Notes under the pieces: generated by a model
Database searches by the model: none
Seen by the model: the letters and a program-made list of their open reading frames with translations, nothing else
Told to the model about the DNA's origin: nothing
In this document: positions 28,162 to 38,966 of the stretch, piece by piece
Numbering within the stretch: position 1 is the first letter of the stretch
Layout of the letters: every line of letters begins with the position of its first letter
Translations under genes and position numbers: made by a program
Source: Oscillospiraceae bacterium
Lineage (GTDB): Bacteria > Bacillota > Clostridia > Oscillospirales > Acutalibacteraceae
Assembly: GCA_015065935.1 (NCBI GenBank)
Contig: SVPI01000001.1
Coordinates: 62,001-126,000, forward strand
Direction of reading: 5' to 3'
Length of the DNA: 64,000 nt

Positions 28162-28899
28162 TTATTCCTCACCGTAAAGGGCGGGCATTTTTCTTTTGTG
28201 TTCGCTAACCCTATGGTAGCGGTCGATAATTGCTTTATCGTGGTCGGTGGCAATGCCCGTATCAATATATTTATCAATAGCGGCATATGTAACCCCCATT
28301 TCGGCCTCATCGGTTTGACCCTCAAAAAGACCTGCGCTGGGGGCTTTTTTAATAATGTTTTCGGGGGCACCCAAAAACTCTAAGAACTCATAAACCTCTT
28401 TTACGCTTAAATCGGCAATGGGGTTAAAATCGCAGCCGCCGTCGCCCCATTTGGTAAAATAACCCATATATCTTTCACTGCGGTTTCCTGTGCCTGCAAC
28501 AAGCAGGTTTTCTGCCGCACCTATGGCATAAAGGGTTATCATACGAAGGCGGGGAGCAATGTTTGTAAGCGCCTGATTATTAAGGCTTGTTTTATCCTTA
28601 ACGGCGTTTACAACCGATGCCTTGCAGTCGGTTAAATCAACGGTTCTGGTTTCAATGCCGAACTTTTTTGCAACCTCAAGGCCGTCATCCTTGTCTTCGC
28701 CAAAGTTTCTGGCTGATTCGCAGGGCATAATAACGCCAACGGTATTATCGGTGGCCTTTTTGCACAGAATGCCCACAAGGGCGCTGTCCTTGCCGCCGGA
28801 GTTTCCGAAAATAACCCCTTTGGCACCGCTTTCGGCTAAAAGTTTTTTAATAAACTGAACTCTGTTTTCAAGCTCAACTGCATAATCGCGCACAAGCAA
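28162..28899 (-). CDS. nadE: NH3-dependent NAD+ synthetase
   Basis: FGNSGGKDSALVG, GTGNRSERYMGYFTKWGDGGCDFNPIADL; no glutaminase domain; probable TTG/GTG start. Confidence 0.9.
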   Translation of the reverse strand: MLVRDYAVELENRVQFIKKLLAESGAKGVIFGNSGGKDSALVGILCKKATDNTVGVIMPCESARNFGEDKDDGLEVAKKFGIETRTVDLTDCKASVVNAVKDKTSLNNQALTNIAPRLRMITLYAIGAAENLLVAGTGNRSERYMGYFTKWGDGGCDFNPIADLSVKEVYEFLEFLGAPENIIKKAPSAGLFEGQTDEAEMGVTYAAIDKYIDTGIATDHDKAIIDRYHRVSEHKRKMPALYGEE

Positions 28900-28907
28900 T
28901 CACTCCT

Positions 28908-28932
28908 TAACTATAAATAAATTTTATAGTTA
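28908..28932. promoter_or_regulatory. palindrome overlapping nadE promoter
   Basis: TAACTATAAA-TAAAT-TTTATAGTTA, perfect 10-bp arms; minus-strand TTGACA (28944-28949) N17 TAAAAT (28921-28926). Confidence 0.65.
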
Positions 28933-28955
28933 GCAGTTGCTTTTGTCAAGTGCAT

Positions 28956-29552
28956 TTATTTTGTATAAGGTGCAAGTTCAACTCGGATAAAATATCCTTT
29001 ATCGTGGCTGCAAACAGGGCAGTTTTCAGGTACTGAGGTGCCTTCAAAAACATAGCCGCAGTTAAGGCAAATCCATTTGCATTTAACATCGCTTACAAAG
29101 AGCTTGTTTGTATCCAGCAGCTCCTTAAGCAGTGCAAAGCGCTGGCCGTGGCTTTTTTCAATTTCGGCAATATTATGAAAGGTTGCGGCAATCTGATGGA
29201 AGCCCTCCTCCTTTGCAATGTCACCGAAGGTCTTATAAACGGGGCTATACTCCTCAAACTCGTTATCTCCCGCGTACTGGAGCAGCTTTGATACATCATT
29301 TGTCACATTAACAGGATAATCGCCATCAACGGTGATTTTTTCACCGTCAAGCTCCTTTAAATAATTGTAAAAGATTTCGGCATGCTCCTTTTCCTGACCC
29401 GCTGTAAAGGTGAAAACAGCCTCAATAACGTGAAGATTTTGCTTTTTAGCAATAGAGGCGGCAAAGGTGTAGCGGTTTCTCGCTTGAGATTCACCTGCAA
29501 AGGCGCGCATAAGGTTTTCTTTTGTTTTGCTTTGGCTAAAACTTGTTGGCAT
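28956..29552 (-). CDS. rubrerythrin
   Basis: AFAGESQARNRYTFAA, EKEHAEIFYNYL, C-terminal CLNCGYVFEG..CPVC rubredoxin-like domain. Confidence 0.95.
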   Translation of the reverse strand: MPTSFSQSKTKENLMRAFAGESQARNRYTFAASIAKKQNLHVIEAVFTFTAGQEKEHAEIFYNYLKELDGEKITVDGDYPVNVTNDVSKLLQYAGDNEFEEYSPVYKTFGDIAKEEGFHQIAATFHNIAEIEKSHGQRFALLKELLDTNKLFVSDVKCKWICLNCGYVFEGTSVPENCPVCSHDKGYFIRVELAPYTK

Positions 29553-29600
29553 TTTAATTTCTCCTTTTTGTTTTTTTTATTTTTCTCTTTTTTTGGCAAA

Positions 29601-30539
29601 TTATGCAAATGGAAAGCAAAAGGGAACCTTTCCGTTTAAATCGGCACAGTCCATTGGGTACTCTTTAATGTTTTGATTTTCGTAGGTTTTATAGTAATAA
29701 AGCTTTTTATCTAAATCATAACCGCAGGTGTAAACGGTGGTGACATATTTATTATCATCACGTTTAACGGCACCCCGAGGCACCTGCACGCTGTTTAGAA
29801 TGTGAAAAAGCTGGTTAATGCCTTTATCCTTTTGGGCCTGTGTGGAATTTGCCTTTAAAAAGGCAGTGCGCACAAAGCGGGAAGGGGAGGAGTAATCCCC
29901 AGGCAGCCCCAGGGCTGCCTGACCGTTTGAGTAAACCTTAAGGCCATAGGCCTTTTCAAAAGCATTTTCACCTTGGGTGTTGCTTAAATTAGCGTAGCGG
30001 CAAAGGTTATTAATATGAAAATCAAAGGTGGGGTTGTTGGTTAAAACACCAACAGGGTTTTCGGTAATAACAATACCCTTTGCTATAGGCTCCACGGTAA
30101 TGGCGTGTTCCTTATCCGCAATAATAAAGTGAAGCTGTGCATTGGGCAGTTCATCTGAAAAGATCTCGCTCGTTATATTAGTTTTGTTTATAAGCTCCTC
30201 CGCTTCGGCTACATTTGCGGCTTGTGATAATACCCAGGGAATGAATTTGAACACAGGAATTTGGAAAAGTCTTTCTTTATCCGTATCGTAAACGGCGTTC
30301 CCCACAAAATTAAGGCCCGCCATTGCAAGACCTTTCTCATTTGCAGCATCGTAAAGCAGGGGAAAGCTGTCCTTAATGAACGCTGTTCCCATAACTGCAA
30401 AGGAATTTTTAGTATTTTTGACAAAACCATAGTCAAAATTGCGGGGAATAATGCAAAAACACTCCTTATAATGGTAGTGTAGGTCGAGAGTTCTGCCAAA
30501 AAAGGCAGAATTTGGGCAATAATGAATAGCAGTACACAT
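29601..30539 (-). CDS. choloylglycine hydrolase family (bile-salt-hydrolase-like) enzyme
   Basis: N-terminal Met-Cys, GRTLDL, NEKGLAMAGLNF, GVLTNNPTFDFHI, GLPGDYSSPSRFVR. Confidence 0.9.
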   Translation of the reverse strand: MCTAIHYCPNSAFFGRTLDLHYHYKECFCIIPRNFDYGFVKNTKNSFAVMGTAFIKDSFPLLYDAANEKGLAMAGLNFVGNAVYDTDKERLFQIPVFKFIPWVLSQAANVAEAEELINKTNITSEIFSDELPNAQLHFIIADKEHAITVEPIAKGIVITENPVGVLTNNPTFDFHINNLCRYANLSNTQGENAFEKAYGLKVYSNGQAALGLPGDYSSPSRFVRTAFLKANSTQAQKDKGINQLFHILNSVQVPRGAVKRDDNKYVTTVYTCGYDLDKKLYYYKTYENQNIKEYPMDCADLNGKVPFCFPFA

Positions 30540-30624
30540 AAAATTAGTCCTTTTTCAATGTATTTTAACCATTTTTATGAAAAAATTCCTTTAAAAATAC
30601 TCGCTTGTCAATAGTTTTGATGGT

Positions 30625-30734
30625 AAAAAACGGCAAAAATGCGGTAAAAATCGCAAAAAGAAACAAAAAACGCGAAAAGTTTGTGAAAAAATCACAACTG
30701 AGCATTTAAAAAATCATTTAAAACAACGAAAAAA
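30625..30734. other. helically phased A-tract array (predicted intrinsic bend)
   Basis: A-tracts start at 30625, 30635, 30646, 30655, 30665, 30675, 30686, then 30708, 30720, 30729. Confidence 0.75.
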
Positions 30735-30765
30735 TTTTTAAAGGAACTTTTTTCCGATTAACGAC

Positions 30766-30794
30766 TTGACTAGGATTTAAAGTTGTTATATAAT
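30766..30794 (+). promoter_or_regulatory. rpoB promoter TTGACT-N17-TATAAT
   Basis: -35 30766-30771, -10 30789-30794. Confidence 0.8.
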
Positions 30795-30821
30795 TTGTAT
30801 TTGATAATGATGGGGGAATAT

Positions 30822-30867
30822 GCACTTGTTTGCAAAATAAAAATGCCTGTATTTTGCAAAAAAGTGC
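30822..30867 (+). other. long leader hairpin in rpoB 5' UTR
   Basis: GCACTT-G-TTTGCAAAATA / TATTTTGCAAA-A-AAGTGC, 17 pairs around one mismatch, 10-nt loop. Confidence 0.7.
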
Positions 30868-30928
30868 TCTACCCTAAGTCGTTGCGAAAAAAGAATTCGT
30901 AAAAATTTGAAGGAGTGATTCATAACCT

Positions 30929-33900
30929 ATGAAGCCTACAGACATGGTAAAACCTGTACAAATGGGTAAAACCACTCGTATGAGTTTTTCGAAGATTAAT
31001 GAAGTCATTGACATGCCCGACCTCATTGAAATTCAAAAGAACTCCTACAAATGGTTTGTCGAGGAAGGTTTAAAGGAAGTTTTCCGTGAAATGTCATCCA
31101 TTACCGATTACACCGGAAATCTTGTTCTTGATTTCATTGACTACCGTTTGGACGAGCAGCCCAAATACGATGTAAACGAGTGCAAAGCAAGGGATACAAC
31201 CTATGCTGCACCCCTTCGTGTTAAAACAAGGCTCTTAAATAAGGAAACAGGCGAAATTAAGGAAAGCGAAGTTTTCATGGGCGATTTCCCGCTTATGACC
31301 GAATCGGGTACCTTTGTTATTAATGGCGCCGAGCGTGCTATCGTTTCCCAGCTCGTTCGTTCTCCCGGTGTTTATTTTGATGAGAAGATTGAAGAGAAAA
31401 CCGGTAAAAAGCTTTTCTCCTCAACAATCATTCCTAACCGCGGTGCTTGGCTTGAATATGAAACCTCACAAAACGAGGTGCTTTATGTTCGTATTGATAA
31501 GAACCGCAAGCTGCCTCTTACAACCCTTATCCGTGCTCTCGGCATTGCTACAAACGACCAAATCCGTTCACTCTTTGGTGAGGATGAGCGATTAAGCGTT
31601 ACAATGGATGCCGATGAAATCAACAATACAGACGATGCTTTGGTTGAGGTTTATAAAAAGCTTCGCCCCAGTGAGCCTGTAACCGTTGAGGGTGCAAAGA
31701 CCTATCTTGAGCAGTTGTTCTTTGATGTTCACCGTTATGATATGTCAAGGGTTGGCAGATACAAATATAATAAGAAGCTTTCTCTTGCACCGAGAATTAT
31801 TGGTAAAACACTTGCTCGCCCCGCTATAGACCCCATGACAGGTGAAATTCTTGCAGAGGCAGGCAACAACCTTAATCGTGAAACCGCAGTTATGCTCCAA
31901 AATAGGGGTGTAAACGAGGTTTATCTCGATGTTATGGACAGCGAAGGCAAGCGTAGCGAAGTTAAGGTTCTGTCAAACGGTATGGTTGACATTAAGAACT
32001 TTATTGACTTTGATGTTAAGGATTTAGGCATCAATGAGGATGTTTCCTTTGCAGTTCTGCGTGACATTCTTGAAAATAACGAAGGTGAAGAGGCTCTAAA
32101 AGAGGCTATTGCCGCCAGTGCCGACCTTCTTATTCCTAAACACATTACAGTTGATGATATTTTTGCATCTATCAGTTATTTCCTTGGTCTGCCTAAGGAT
32201 ATCGGCACAATCGACGATATTGACCACTTAGGTAACCGCCGCATTCGTTCGGTAGGAGAACTTTTACAGAACCAGTTCCGCATCGGTTTTACCCGTATGG
32301 AGCGTGTTGTTCGTGAAAAGATGGCTCTTCAGGCATCCGAAATCGAAAGCATTACACCTCAGTCTCTTATCAATATCCGCCCTGTTGTTGCAGCTATTAA
32401 GGAGTTCTTTGGTTCATCACCCCTTTCTCAGTTTATGGACCAGACCAACCTTCTTTCTGAGCTTACACACAAGCGCCGTTTATCTGCACTTGGTCCCGGC
32501 GGTTTGTCGAGAGACCGTGCATCCTTCGAGGTTCGTGACGTTCACTACACCCACTATGGTCGTATGTGCCCCATTGAAACCCCTGAAGGTCCTAACATTG
32601 GTCTTATTTCTTATCTTGCAACCTTCGCAAGAATTAATGAATATGGCTTTATCGAAACTCCTTTCCGCCGTGTTGATAAGGCAACAGGTAAGGTGCTTGA
32701 CGAGGTTGTTTATATGACAGCCGATGAAGAGGATGATTATGTTGTAGCACAGGCTAACGAGCCCTTAACCGATGACGGCTTCTTTGCCAACAAGAGGGTA
32801 AATGCTCGTTACCGTGATGGCTTCCAAGAGGTTGAGGCTTCTCGCGCCGATTTTATGGATGTTTCGCCTAAGATGGTTGTTTCGGTTGCTACCGCAATGA
32901 TTCCCTTCCTTGAAAACGATGATACCAACCGTGCACTCATGGGCTCTAACATGCAGAAGCAGGCTGTGCCTCTCCTTCGCACCGAAAGCCCTGTTGTTGC
33001 AACAGGTATGGAATATAAGGCCGCTGTTGACTCAGGCGCTGTTGTTCTTGCAAAGCGTGAGGGTACAGTTTCTTATGTAAGTGCCGATACCATTAAGGTT
33101 ACCGCTGAAAACGGTGAAATTGATGAGTACACCCTCATTAAGTTCCTTCGTTCAAACCACGGCACCTGTATTAACCAGAAGCCTATTGTTGAGGTTGGAC
33201 AGAAGGTTTCAAAGGGTGAGGTTATTGCCGATGGCCCTGCAACCTGCAACGGTGAAATTTCCCTTGGCAGAAACGCCCTTATCGGCTTTATGACCTGGGA
33301 AGGCTATAACTACGAAGACGCTGTTCTTATTAATGAAAAGCTTGTTCGCGAGGATATGTACACCTCTATTCACATTGAGGAATATGAGGTAGAGGCAAGA
33401 GATACAAAGCTTGGTCCCGAAGAAATTACCCGCGACATTCCCAATATCGGTGAGGATGCCCTTAAGGACCTTGATGAGCGCGGTATTATCCGTGTTGGTG
33501 CTGAGGTTAAGGCAGGCGACATTCTCGTTGGTAAGGTAACACCTAAGGGTGAAACCGAGCTTACCGCTGAAGAAAGACTGCTTCGTGCAATCTTCGGTGA
33601 AAAGGCTAGGGAGGTTAGAGATACCTCTCTGCGCGTTCCTCACGGTGAATACGGTACCATCGTTGATGTTAAGGTGTTTAATCGTGAAAACTCTTCAGAG
33701 CTTTCTCCCGGCGTAAATCTTGTTGTTCGTTGCTACATTGCACAAAAGCGTAAGATTTCCGTTGGTGATAAAATGGCCGGACGTCACGGTAACAAGGGTG
33801 TTGTTTCCAGAATTCTCCCAAGTGAAGATATGCCCTTCTTACCCGATGGCAGACCTCTTGATATCGTTCTTAACCCCCTCGGTGTTCCTTCTCGTATGAA

Positions 33901-34624
33901 CATCGGTCAGGTTCTTGAGGTTCATTTAGGCTATGCCGCAAAGGCTCTCGGCTGGAATGTTTGCACACCTGTTTTCGATGGTGCACACGAATCAGATATT
34001 AGAGAGTGCCTTAAAATGGCCGGCCTTTCTGAGGATGGTAAAACCATTCTTTACGATGGTCGTACAGGTGAGCCCTTCGACAACCCTGTAACCGTTGGTT
34101 ATATGTATTATCTTAAACTCCATCACCTTGTTGATGATAAGATTCACGCTCGTTCAACCGGTCCTTACTCCCTGGTTACCCAGCAGCCTCTTGGCGGTAA
34201 GGCACAGTTCGGTGGTCAGCGTTTCGGTGAAATGGAAGTTTGGGCTCTTGAAGCTTACGGTGCTGCATACACCCTTCAGGAAATTCTTACAATTAAGTCC
34301 GACGATATCGTTGGTCGTGTTAAGACCTATGAGGCCATTGTTAAGGGACAAAATGTTCCCAAGCCCGGCGTTCCCGAATCCTTCAAGGTTCTTATTAAGG
34401 AACTCCAGTCCTTAGGTCTTGATGTTAAGGTTCTTGATAAGTTCGATGAGGAAATCGACCTTAAGCAGACCTTTGAGGATGATGATGACATCGGCTTGCC
34501 TGTTGTAACCGATGAGCCCATTTTTGAAGAAGATAATGTTGCCGATAACCTTGAAGGCTTTGGTCTTGAGGATGAAAACGGCGAAGCAATTACGGAAGAT
34601 TATTCCGATAACGATGAAATGTAA
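30929..34624 (+). CDS. rpoB: DNA-directed RNA polymerase subunit beta
   Basis: [61 protein letters not shown]. Confidence 0.99.
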   Translation: MKPTDMVKPVQMGKTTRMSFSKINEVIDMPDLIEIQKNSYKWFVEEGLKEVFREMSSITDYTGNLVLDFIDYRLDEQPKYDVNECKARDTTYAAPLRVKTRLLNKETGEIKESEVFMGDFPLMTESGTFVINGAERAIVSQLVRSPGVYFDEKIEEKTGKKLFSSTIIPNRGAWLEYETSQNEVLYVRIDKNRKLPLTTLIRALGIATNDQIRSLFGEDERLSVTMDADEINNTDDALVEVYKKLRPSEPVTVEGAKTYLEQLFFDVHRYDMSRVGRYKYNKKLSLAPRIIGKTLARPAIDPMTGEILAEAGNNLNRETAVMLQNRGVNEVYLDVMDSEGKRSEVKVLSNGMVDIKNFIDFDVKDLGINEDVSFAVLRDILENNEGEEALKEAIAASADLLIPKHITVDDIFASISYFLGLPKDIGTIDDIDHLGNRRIRSVGELLQNQFRIGFTRMERVVREKMALQASEIESITPQSLINIRPVVAAIKEFFGSSPLSQFMDQTNLLSELTHKRRLSALGPGGLSRDRASFEVRDVHYTHYGRMCPIETPEGPNIGLISYLATFARINEYGFIETPFRRVDKATGKVLDEVVYMTADEEDDYVVAQANEPLTDDGFFANKRVNARYRDGFQEVEASRADFMDVSPKMVVSVATAMIPFLENDDTNRALMGSNMQKQAVPLLRTESPVVATGMEYKAAVDSGAVVLAKREGTVSYVSADTIKVTAENGEIDEYTLIKFLRSNHGTCINQKPIVEVGQKVSKGEVIADGPATCNGEISLGRNALIGFMTWEGYNYEDAVLINEKLVREDMYTSIHIEEYEVEARDTKLGPEEITRDIPNIGEDALKDLDERGIIRVGAEVKAGDILVGKVTPKGETELTAEERLLRAIFGEKAREVRDTSLRVPHGEYGTIVDVKVFNRENSSELSPGVNLVVRCYIAQKRKISVGDKMAGRHGNKGVVSRILPSEDMPFLPDGRPLDIVLNPLGVPSRMNIGQVLEVHLGYAAKALGWNVCTPVFDGAHESDIRECLKMAGLSEDGKTILYDGRTGEPFDNPVTVGYMYYLKLHHLVDDKIHARSTGPYSLVTQQPLGGKAQFGGQRFGEMEVWALEAYGAAYTLQEILTIKSDDIVGRVKTYEAIVKGQNVPKPGVPESFKVLIKELQSLGLDVKVLDKFDEEIDLKQTFEDDDDIGLPVVTDEPIFEEDNVADNLEGFGLEDENGEAITEDYSDNDEM

Positions 34625-34638
34625 TGGAGGTAAGGCAA

Positions 34639-37600
34639 ATGGAAGGTATTGAATTTGAATCAATTAAAATAGGCCTGGCATCTCCCGAGCAAATCAGAAG
34701 TTGGTCATACGGCGAGGTTACAAAGCCCGAAACTATTAACTACCGCACCTTAAAGCCCGAGCAAAACGGTCTTTACTGCGAGCGAATCTTTGGCCCCACA
34801 AAGGACTGGGAGTGCCATTGCGGTAAATATAAGCGTATTCGCTATAAGGGTAAGGTTTGTGAGCGCTGCGGCGTTGAAATCACCCGCGCAAAGGTTCGCC
34901 GCGAGAGAATGGGTACCATTGAACTCGCTGCCCCTGTTTCTCACATTTGGTACTTCAAAACCAACCCCTCAAGAATGGGCTTGGCTCTTGATGTTACCTC
35001 TAAAACCCTTGAGCAGGTTCTTTATTTCTCACAGTATATTGTTACCGACCCCGGTAGCACACCGCTTGAGAAAAAGCAGCTTTTAAATGAAAAGCAGTAC
35101 CGCGATATGCGTGAAAAGTATGAGGACGATTTCGAGGCAGGTATGGGTGCCGAGGCAATTAAGAAGTTACTTTCTGAAATTGACCTTGATAAAACCTGCA
35201 CCGAGCTTCGTGAGGAGCTTGAAAGCGCCACAGGTCAAAAGCGTGTTCGCATTATTAAGCGCCTTGAGGTTCTTGAAGCATTCCGCGCTTCGGGCAACCG
35301 CCCCGAATGGATGGTTCTGGATGTAATTCCTGTAATTCCGCCCGACCTTCGCCCTATGGTTCAGCTTGATGGCGGTAGATTTGCTACTTCCGACCTTAAC
35401 GACCTTTATCGTCGTGTTATCAATAGAAATAATCGTTTAAAGAGACTTCTTGAACTCGGTGCTCCTGACATTATTGTTAGAAACGAAAAGAGAATGCTCC
35501 AGGAAGCTGTTGATGCTCTTATTGATAACGGTCGCCGCGGCAAGCCTGTTACAGGCCCCAACAACCGCCCTTTAAAATCTCTTTCCGATATGTTAAAGGG
35601 TAAGCAGGGTCGTTTCCGTCAGAACCTTCTCGGTAAACGTGTTGACTACTCCGGTCGTTCGGTTATCGTTGTTGGTCCTGAGCTTAAAATGTACCAGTGC
35701 GGTCTGCCTAAGGAAATGGCACTTGAACTCTTCAAGCCCTTTGTTATGAAACGTCTTGTTGAAGAGAAAAAGGTTGTTAACATTAAATCCGCACGTAAAA
35801 TGGTTGAGCGCGCAGGTGCTGAAATTTGGGATGCACTTGAAACCGTTATTAAGGAACATCCTGTTCTCTTAAACCGTGCTCCTACACTGCATAGACTTGG
35901 TATTCAGGCATTTGAGCCTGTTCTTGTTGAGGGTAAAGCACTTAAGCTCCACCCCCTTGTATGTACAGCATACAACGCCGACTTCGACGGCGACCAGATG
36001 GCTGTTCACGTACCCCTTTCCGCTGAGGCACAGGCTGAGGCCCGCTTTCTTATGCTGGCTGCAAACAACCTTTTAAAACCCTCTGATGGTAAGCCCGTTA
36101 CCGTTCCTACACAGGATATGGTTCTCGGTTCCTACTATTTAACCCTTGTTAAGGCAGAGGAGCCGGGTGCTAATAAGGTGTTCCGTGATACCAACGAAGC
36201 CTTAATGGCTTACAACAACGGTGTTTTAGGACTTCATGCTCCTATCCGTGTTAAAATGTCAAACGAAAATGGCTCTAAGCTTGTTTGGTGTACAGTTGGT
36301 CTTATCATATTTAACCAGTCCATTCCTCAGGATTTAGGCTTCGTTAACCGCAAAAATGCTGATGAGGCATTCAACCTTGAGTGGAGCTTTAAGGTTAAAG
36401 ACCCCTCCAAGAATGTTATTGAGTCTAACGACGACATTATTCAGAATAAGGTTGGCAAAAAGCAGCTTGGCAAAATCATTGACAGATGTATTGCTTGCCA
36501 CGGCACCAGCGAAACCGCCATTGTTCTTGATAAGATTAAGGAAACCGGCTTTAAGTATTCCACCAAGGGTGCTATCACCGTTGCTGTTATCGATGCCGTT
36601 ATTCCTCCTGCAAAGGCAGAAATTCTTGCCGATGCCGAAACACAAATTGAGCGTGTTAACCGCAACTATAAGCGTGGTCTTATTAGTGATGAGGAGCGTA
36701 GCCAGCACGTAATCAAAATTTGGAACAAAGCAACCGAGGATGTTGCCGATGCACTTAAGGGCAACCTTGATGAGTTCAACCCCATCTTTATGATGGCCGA
36801 CTCCGGTGCTCGTGGTTCCATGAGCCAGATTCGTCAGCTTGCAGGTATGCGCGGACTTATTGCTAACACCGCAGGTAAGGTTATTGAAGTTCCCATTCGT
36901 GCTAACTACCGTGAGGGTCTTAACGTTCTTGAATACTTCATTTCCTCTCGTGGTGCTCGTAAGGGTCTTGCCGATACCGCTCTTCGTACTGCTGACTCGG
37001 GTTACCTTACCCGCCGCCTTGTTGACGTTGCTCAGGATGTTATCATTCGTGATGATGACTGCGGCACCGATGAATTCCTTGTTGTTTCCGACATTAAGGA
37101 TGGCAACCACGTTCTCGAAACCTTAGAGGAGCGTCTTATTGGCAGATACCTCTTTGAGGACTTTGTTGATGAAACAACCGGTGAAATCCTTGTTTCAAAG
37201 GATAAGATGATGACCGAGGATGATGCTAAGGCAATCGTTAACACAGGTGCAACTGAAGTTAAGATTCGTTCAATTCTTACCTGCCACTCTGAACATGGCG
37301 TTTGTAAGAAGTGTTACGGCTCCAACCTTGCAACAGGTAAGCCTGTTACGGTTGGTGAGGCTGTTGGTATCGTTGCTGCACAGTCCATCGGTGAACCCGG
37401 TACACAGCTTACCATGCGTACCTTCCATACCGGTGGTATCGCATCAACCGAAGATATTACACAGGGTCTGCCCCGTGTTGAAGAACTCTTTGAAGCTCGT
37501 CGACCCAAGCGTTGCGGTCTTATCAGCAAAATTGATGGTACCGTACGTATAGTTGAGGAGAAAAAGAGCAACGTAATTGTAATCAACGGCATTAAAAATG

Positions 37601-38244
37601 GCGAGGCTGTTGAAGAAAAGGTTGTTATTCCTTACGGAATTCGTCCTCTTGTTAAGGATGGCGACCAGGTTAAAACAGGCGATTTACTCCTGCCCGGCGC
37701 AAAATATCCCCAGGATATTCTTGATGCTATGGGACCCGGCGCTGTTGAAGAATATATCATTGCCGAAATTCAAAATGCTTACCGTACACAGGGTGTTGAT
37801 ATCAATGATAAGCACATTGAAATCATTATCCGCCAGATGATGAAGAAGCTTCGTGTTACCGACCCCGGTTCAACCACACTTCTTCAGAATGTTAAGTACG
37901 ATTCAGGTGAGGTTTATGCCGCCAACGCCGAAATTCTTGCAAGAATTCAGGCAGGGGAGGAGGGCCTTAAGCCTGCACAGTATGAAGCAACACTTCTCGG
38001 TATCACAAAGGCATCTCTTGCAACCAAGTCCTTCCTTTCTGCTGCTTCCTTCCAGGAGACCACCCGTGTTCTCACCGAAGCTGCAATTAAGGGCAAGGTT
38101 GACCCGCTCTTTGGTCTTAAGGAAAACGTTATCATTGGTAAGCTCGTACCCGCAGGTACAGGTATGAAGGTCAATGAAATTAATCCTGATGATGCCGCTC
38201 CCGATTTTGAAGAGGGAACTGTGTTCACCAATGCAATCGGCTAA
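34639..38244 (+). CDS. rpoC: DNA-directed RNA polymerase subunit beta'
   Basis: [19 protein letters not shown] after AATGGAGGTAAGG. Confidence 0.99.
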   Translation: MEGIEFESIKIGLASPEQIRSWSYGEVTKPETINYRTLKPEQNGLYCERIFGPTKDWECHCGKYKRIRYKGKVCERCGVEITRAKVRRERMGTIELAAPVSHIWYFKTNPSRMGLALDVTSKTLEQVLYFSQYIVTDPGSTPLEKKQLLNEKQYRDMREKYEDDFEAGMGAEAIKKLLSEIDLDKTCTELREELESATGQKRVRIIKRLEVLEAFRASGNRPEWMVLDVIPVIPPDLRPMVQLDGGRFATSDLNDLYRRVINRNNRLKRLLELGAPDIIVRNEKRMLQEAVDALIDNGRRGKPVTGPNNRPLKSLSDMLKGKQGRFRQNLLGKRVDYSGRSVIVVGPELKMYQCGLPKEMALELFKPFVMKRLVEEKKVVNIKSARKMVERAGAEIWDALETVIKEHPVLLNRAPTLHRLGIQAFEPVLVEGKALKLHPLVCTAYNADFDGDQMAVHVPLSAEAQAEARFLMLAANNLLKPSDGKPVTVPTQDMVLGSYYLTLVKAEEPGANKVFRDTNEALMAYNNGVLGLHAPIRVKMSNENGSKLVWCTVGLIIFNQSIPQDLGFVNRKNADEAFNLEWSFKVKDPSKNVIESNDDIIQNKVGKKQLGKIIDRCIACHGTSETAIVLDKIKETGFKYSTKGAITVAVIDAVIPPAKAEILADAETQIERVNRNYKRGLISDEERSQHVIKIWNKATEDVADALKGNLDEFNPIFMMADSGARGSMSQIRQLAGMRGLIANTAGKVIEVPIRANYREGLNVLEYFISSRGARKGLADTALRTADSGYLTRRLVDVAQDVIIRDDDCGTDEFLVVSDIKDGNHVLETLEERLIGRYLFEDFVDETTGEILVSKDKMMTEDDAKAIVNTGATEVKIRSILTCHSEHGVCKKCYGSNLATGKPVTVGEAVGIVAAQSIGEPGTQLTMRTFHTGGIASTEDITQGLPRVEELFEARRPKRCGLISKIDGTVRIVEEKKSNVIVINGIKNGEAVEEKVVIPYGIRPLVKDGDQVKTGDLLLPGAKYPQDILDAMGPGAVEEYIIAEIQNAYRTQGVDINDKHIEIIIRQMMKKLRVTDPGSTTLLQNVKYDSGEVYAANAEILARIQAGEEGLKPAQYEATLLGITKASLATKSFLSAASFQETTRVLTEAAIKGKVDPLFGLKENVIIGKLVPAGTGMKVNEINPDDAAPDFEEGTVFTNAIG

Positions 38245-38253
38245 AAATAGTGG

Positions 38254-38282
38254 TTGACAAAGCAAAGGGTTTATGATAAACT
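38254..38282 (+). promoter_or_regulatory. rpsL promoter TTGACA-N17-TAAACT
   Basis: -35 38254-38259, -10 38277-38282, starts 9 bp after the rpoC stop. Confidence 0.75.
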
Positions 38283-38290
38283 GTTAAATT

Positions 38291-38374
38291 GTGAGAAAAT
38301 GCGTTAGTTTTCTCCCACAAAATTTTATATTACGCAGGCAGGGGAGACCCTGTCTGCGTCGTATACATTTTTTT
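38291..38374 (+). promoter_or_regulatory. structured rpsL leader (two hairpins plus T-run), possible attenuator
   Basis: GAGAAAA/TTTTCTC hairpin; ACGCAGGCAGGG-GAGA-CCCTGTCTGCGT 12-bp stem with GNRA-type tetraloop; T7 at 38368-38374. Confidence 0.6.
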
Positions 38375-38388
38375 ATAGGAGGTGTAAT

Positions 38389-38814
38389 ATGCCAACCTTT
38401 AACCAGTTAGTTCGTAGTGGACGTGAAACGGTAGAGAAAAAGGCAAAGGCTCCTGCACTGCTCAAGGGTTATAACTCTATGAAGCGCCAGGCAACCGATG
38501 TTGAATCTCCGCAGAAGCGCGGTGTTTGTACTGCCGTTAAAACTGCTACACCTAAGAAGCCTAACTCTGCTCTTCGTAAAATTGCCAGAGTACGTCTTTC
38601 TAACGGTATTGAAGTTTCTGCTTACATTCCCGGTATTGGTCACAATCTCCAGGAACACAGCGTAGTGCTTATCCGTGGCGGACGTGTTAAGGACCTTCCT
38701 GGTGTGCGTTACCACATCATTCGCGGTACCTTGGATACACAGGGTGTTGCAAAACGTATGCAGTCCCGTTCTAAATACGGCGCAAAACGTCCTAAAGCAG
38801 GCGCTGCTAAGTAA
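38389..38814 (+). CDS. rpsL: 30S ribosomal protein S12
   Basis: [51 protein letters not shown]. Confidence 0.98.
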   Translation: MPTFNQLVRSGRETVEKKAKAPALLKGYNSMKRQATDVESPQKRGVCTAVKTATPKKPNSALRKIARVRLSNGIEVSAYIPGIGHNLQEHSVVLIRGGRVKDLPGVRYHIIRGTLDTQGVAKRMQSRSKYGAKRPKAGAAK

Positions 38815-38860
38815 TTTAGGCAGCAAAACTAAAAACGACGAAATCTCTGCTAAAACTAAT

Positions 38861-38903
38861 CAAGCAGGTTTATTATATATATGTATGGTAAACTCTCTGC
38901 TTG
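38861..38903 (+). other. hairpin in rpsL-rpsG spacer
   Basis: CAAGCAG-GTTTA / TAAAC-TCT-CTGCTTG. Confidence 0.6.
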
Positions 38904-38966
38904 GTGCCACGAGAATTTTGTCACTCGAGTACCTATGATATCATAAATGTGAAGGAGGGAAGCGAA

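Noticed and set aside
29897-29920. Strong GC-rich palindrome CAGGCAGCCC-CA-GGGCTGCCTG
   Set aside because: Lies inside the BSH-like CDS encoding the conserved GQAALGLPGD segment; best explained by coding constraint.
36334-37110. 258-aa antisense ORF within rpoC
   Set aside because: Shadow ORF opposite a highly conserved, codon-biased gene; no recognisable domain or SD.
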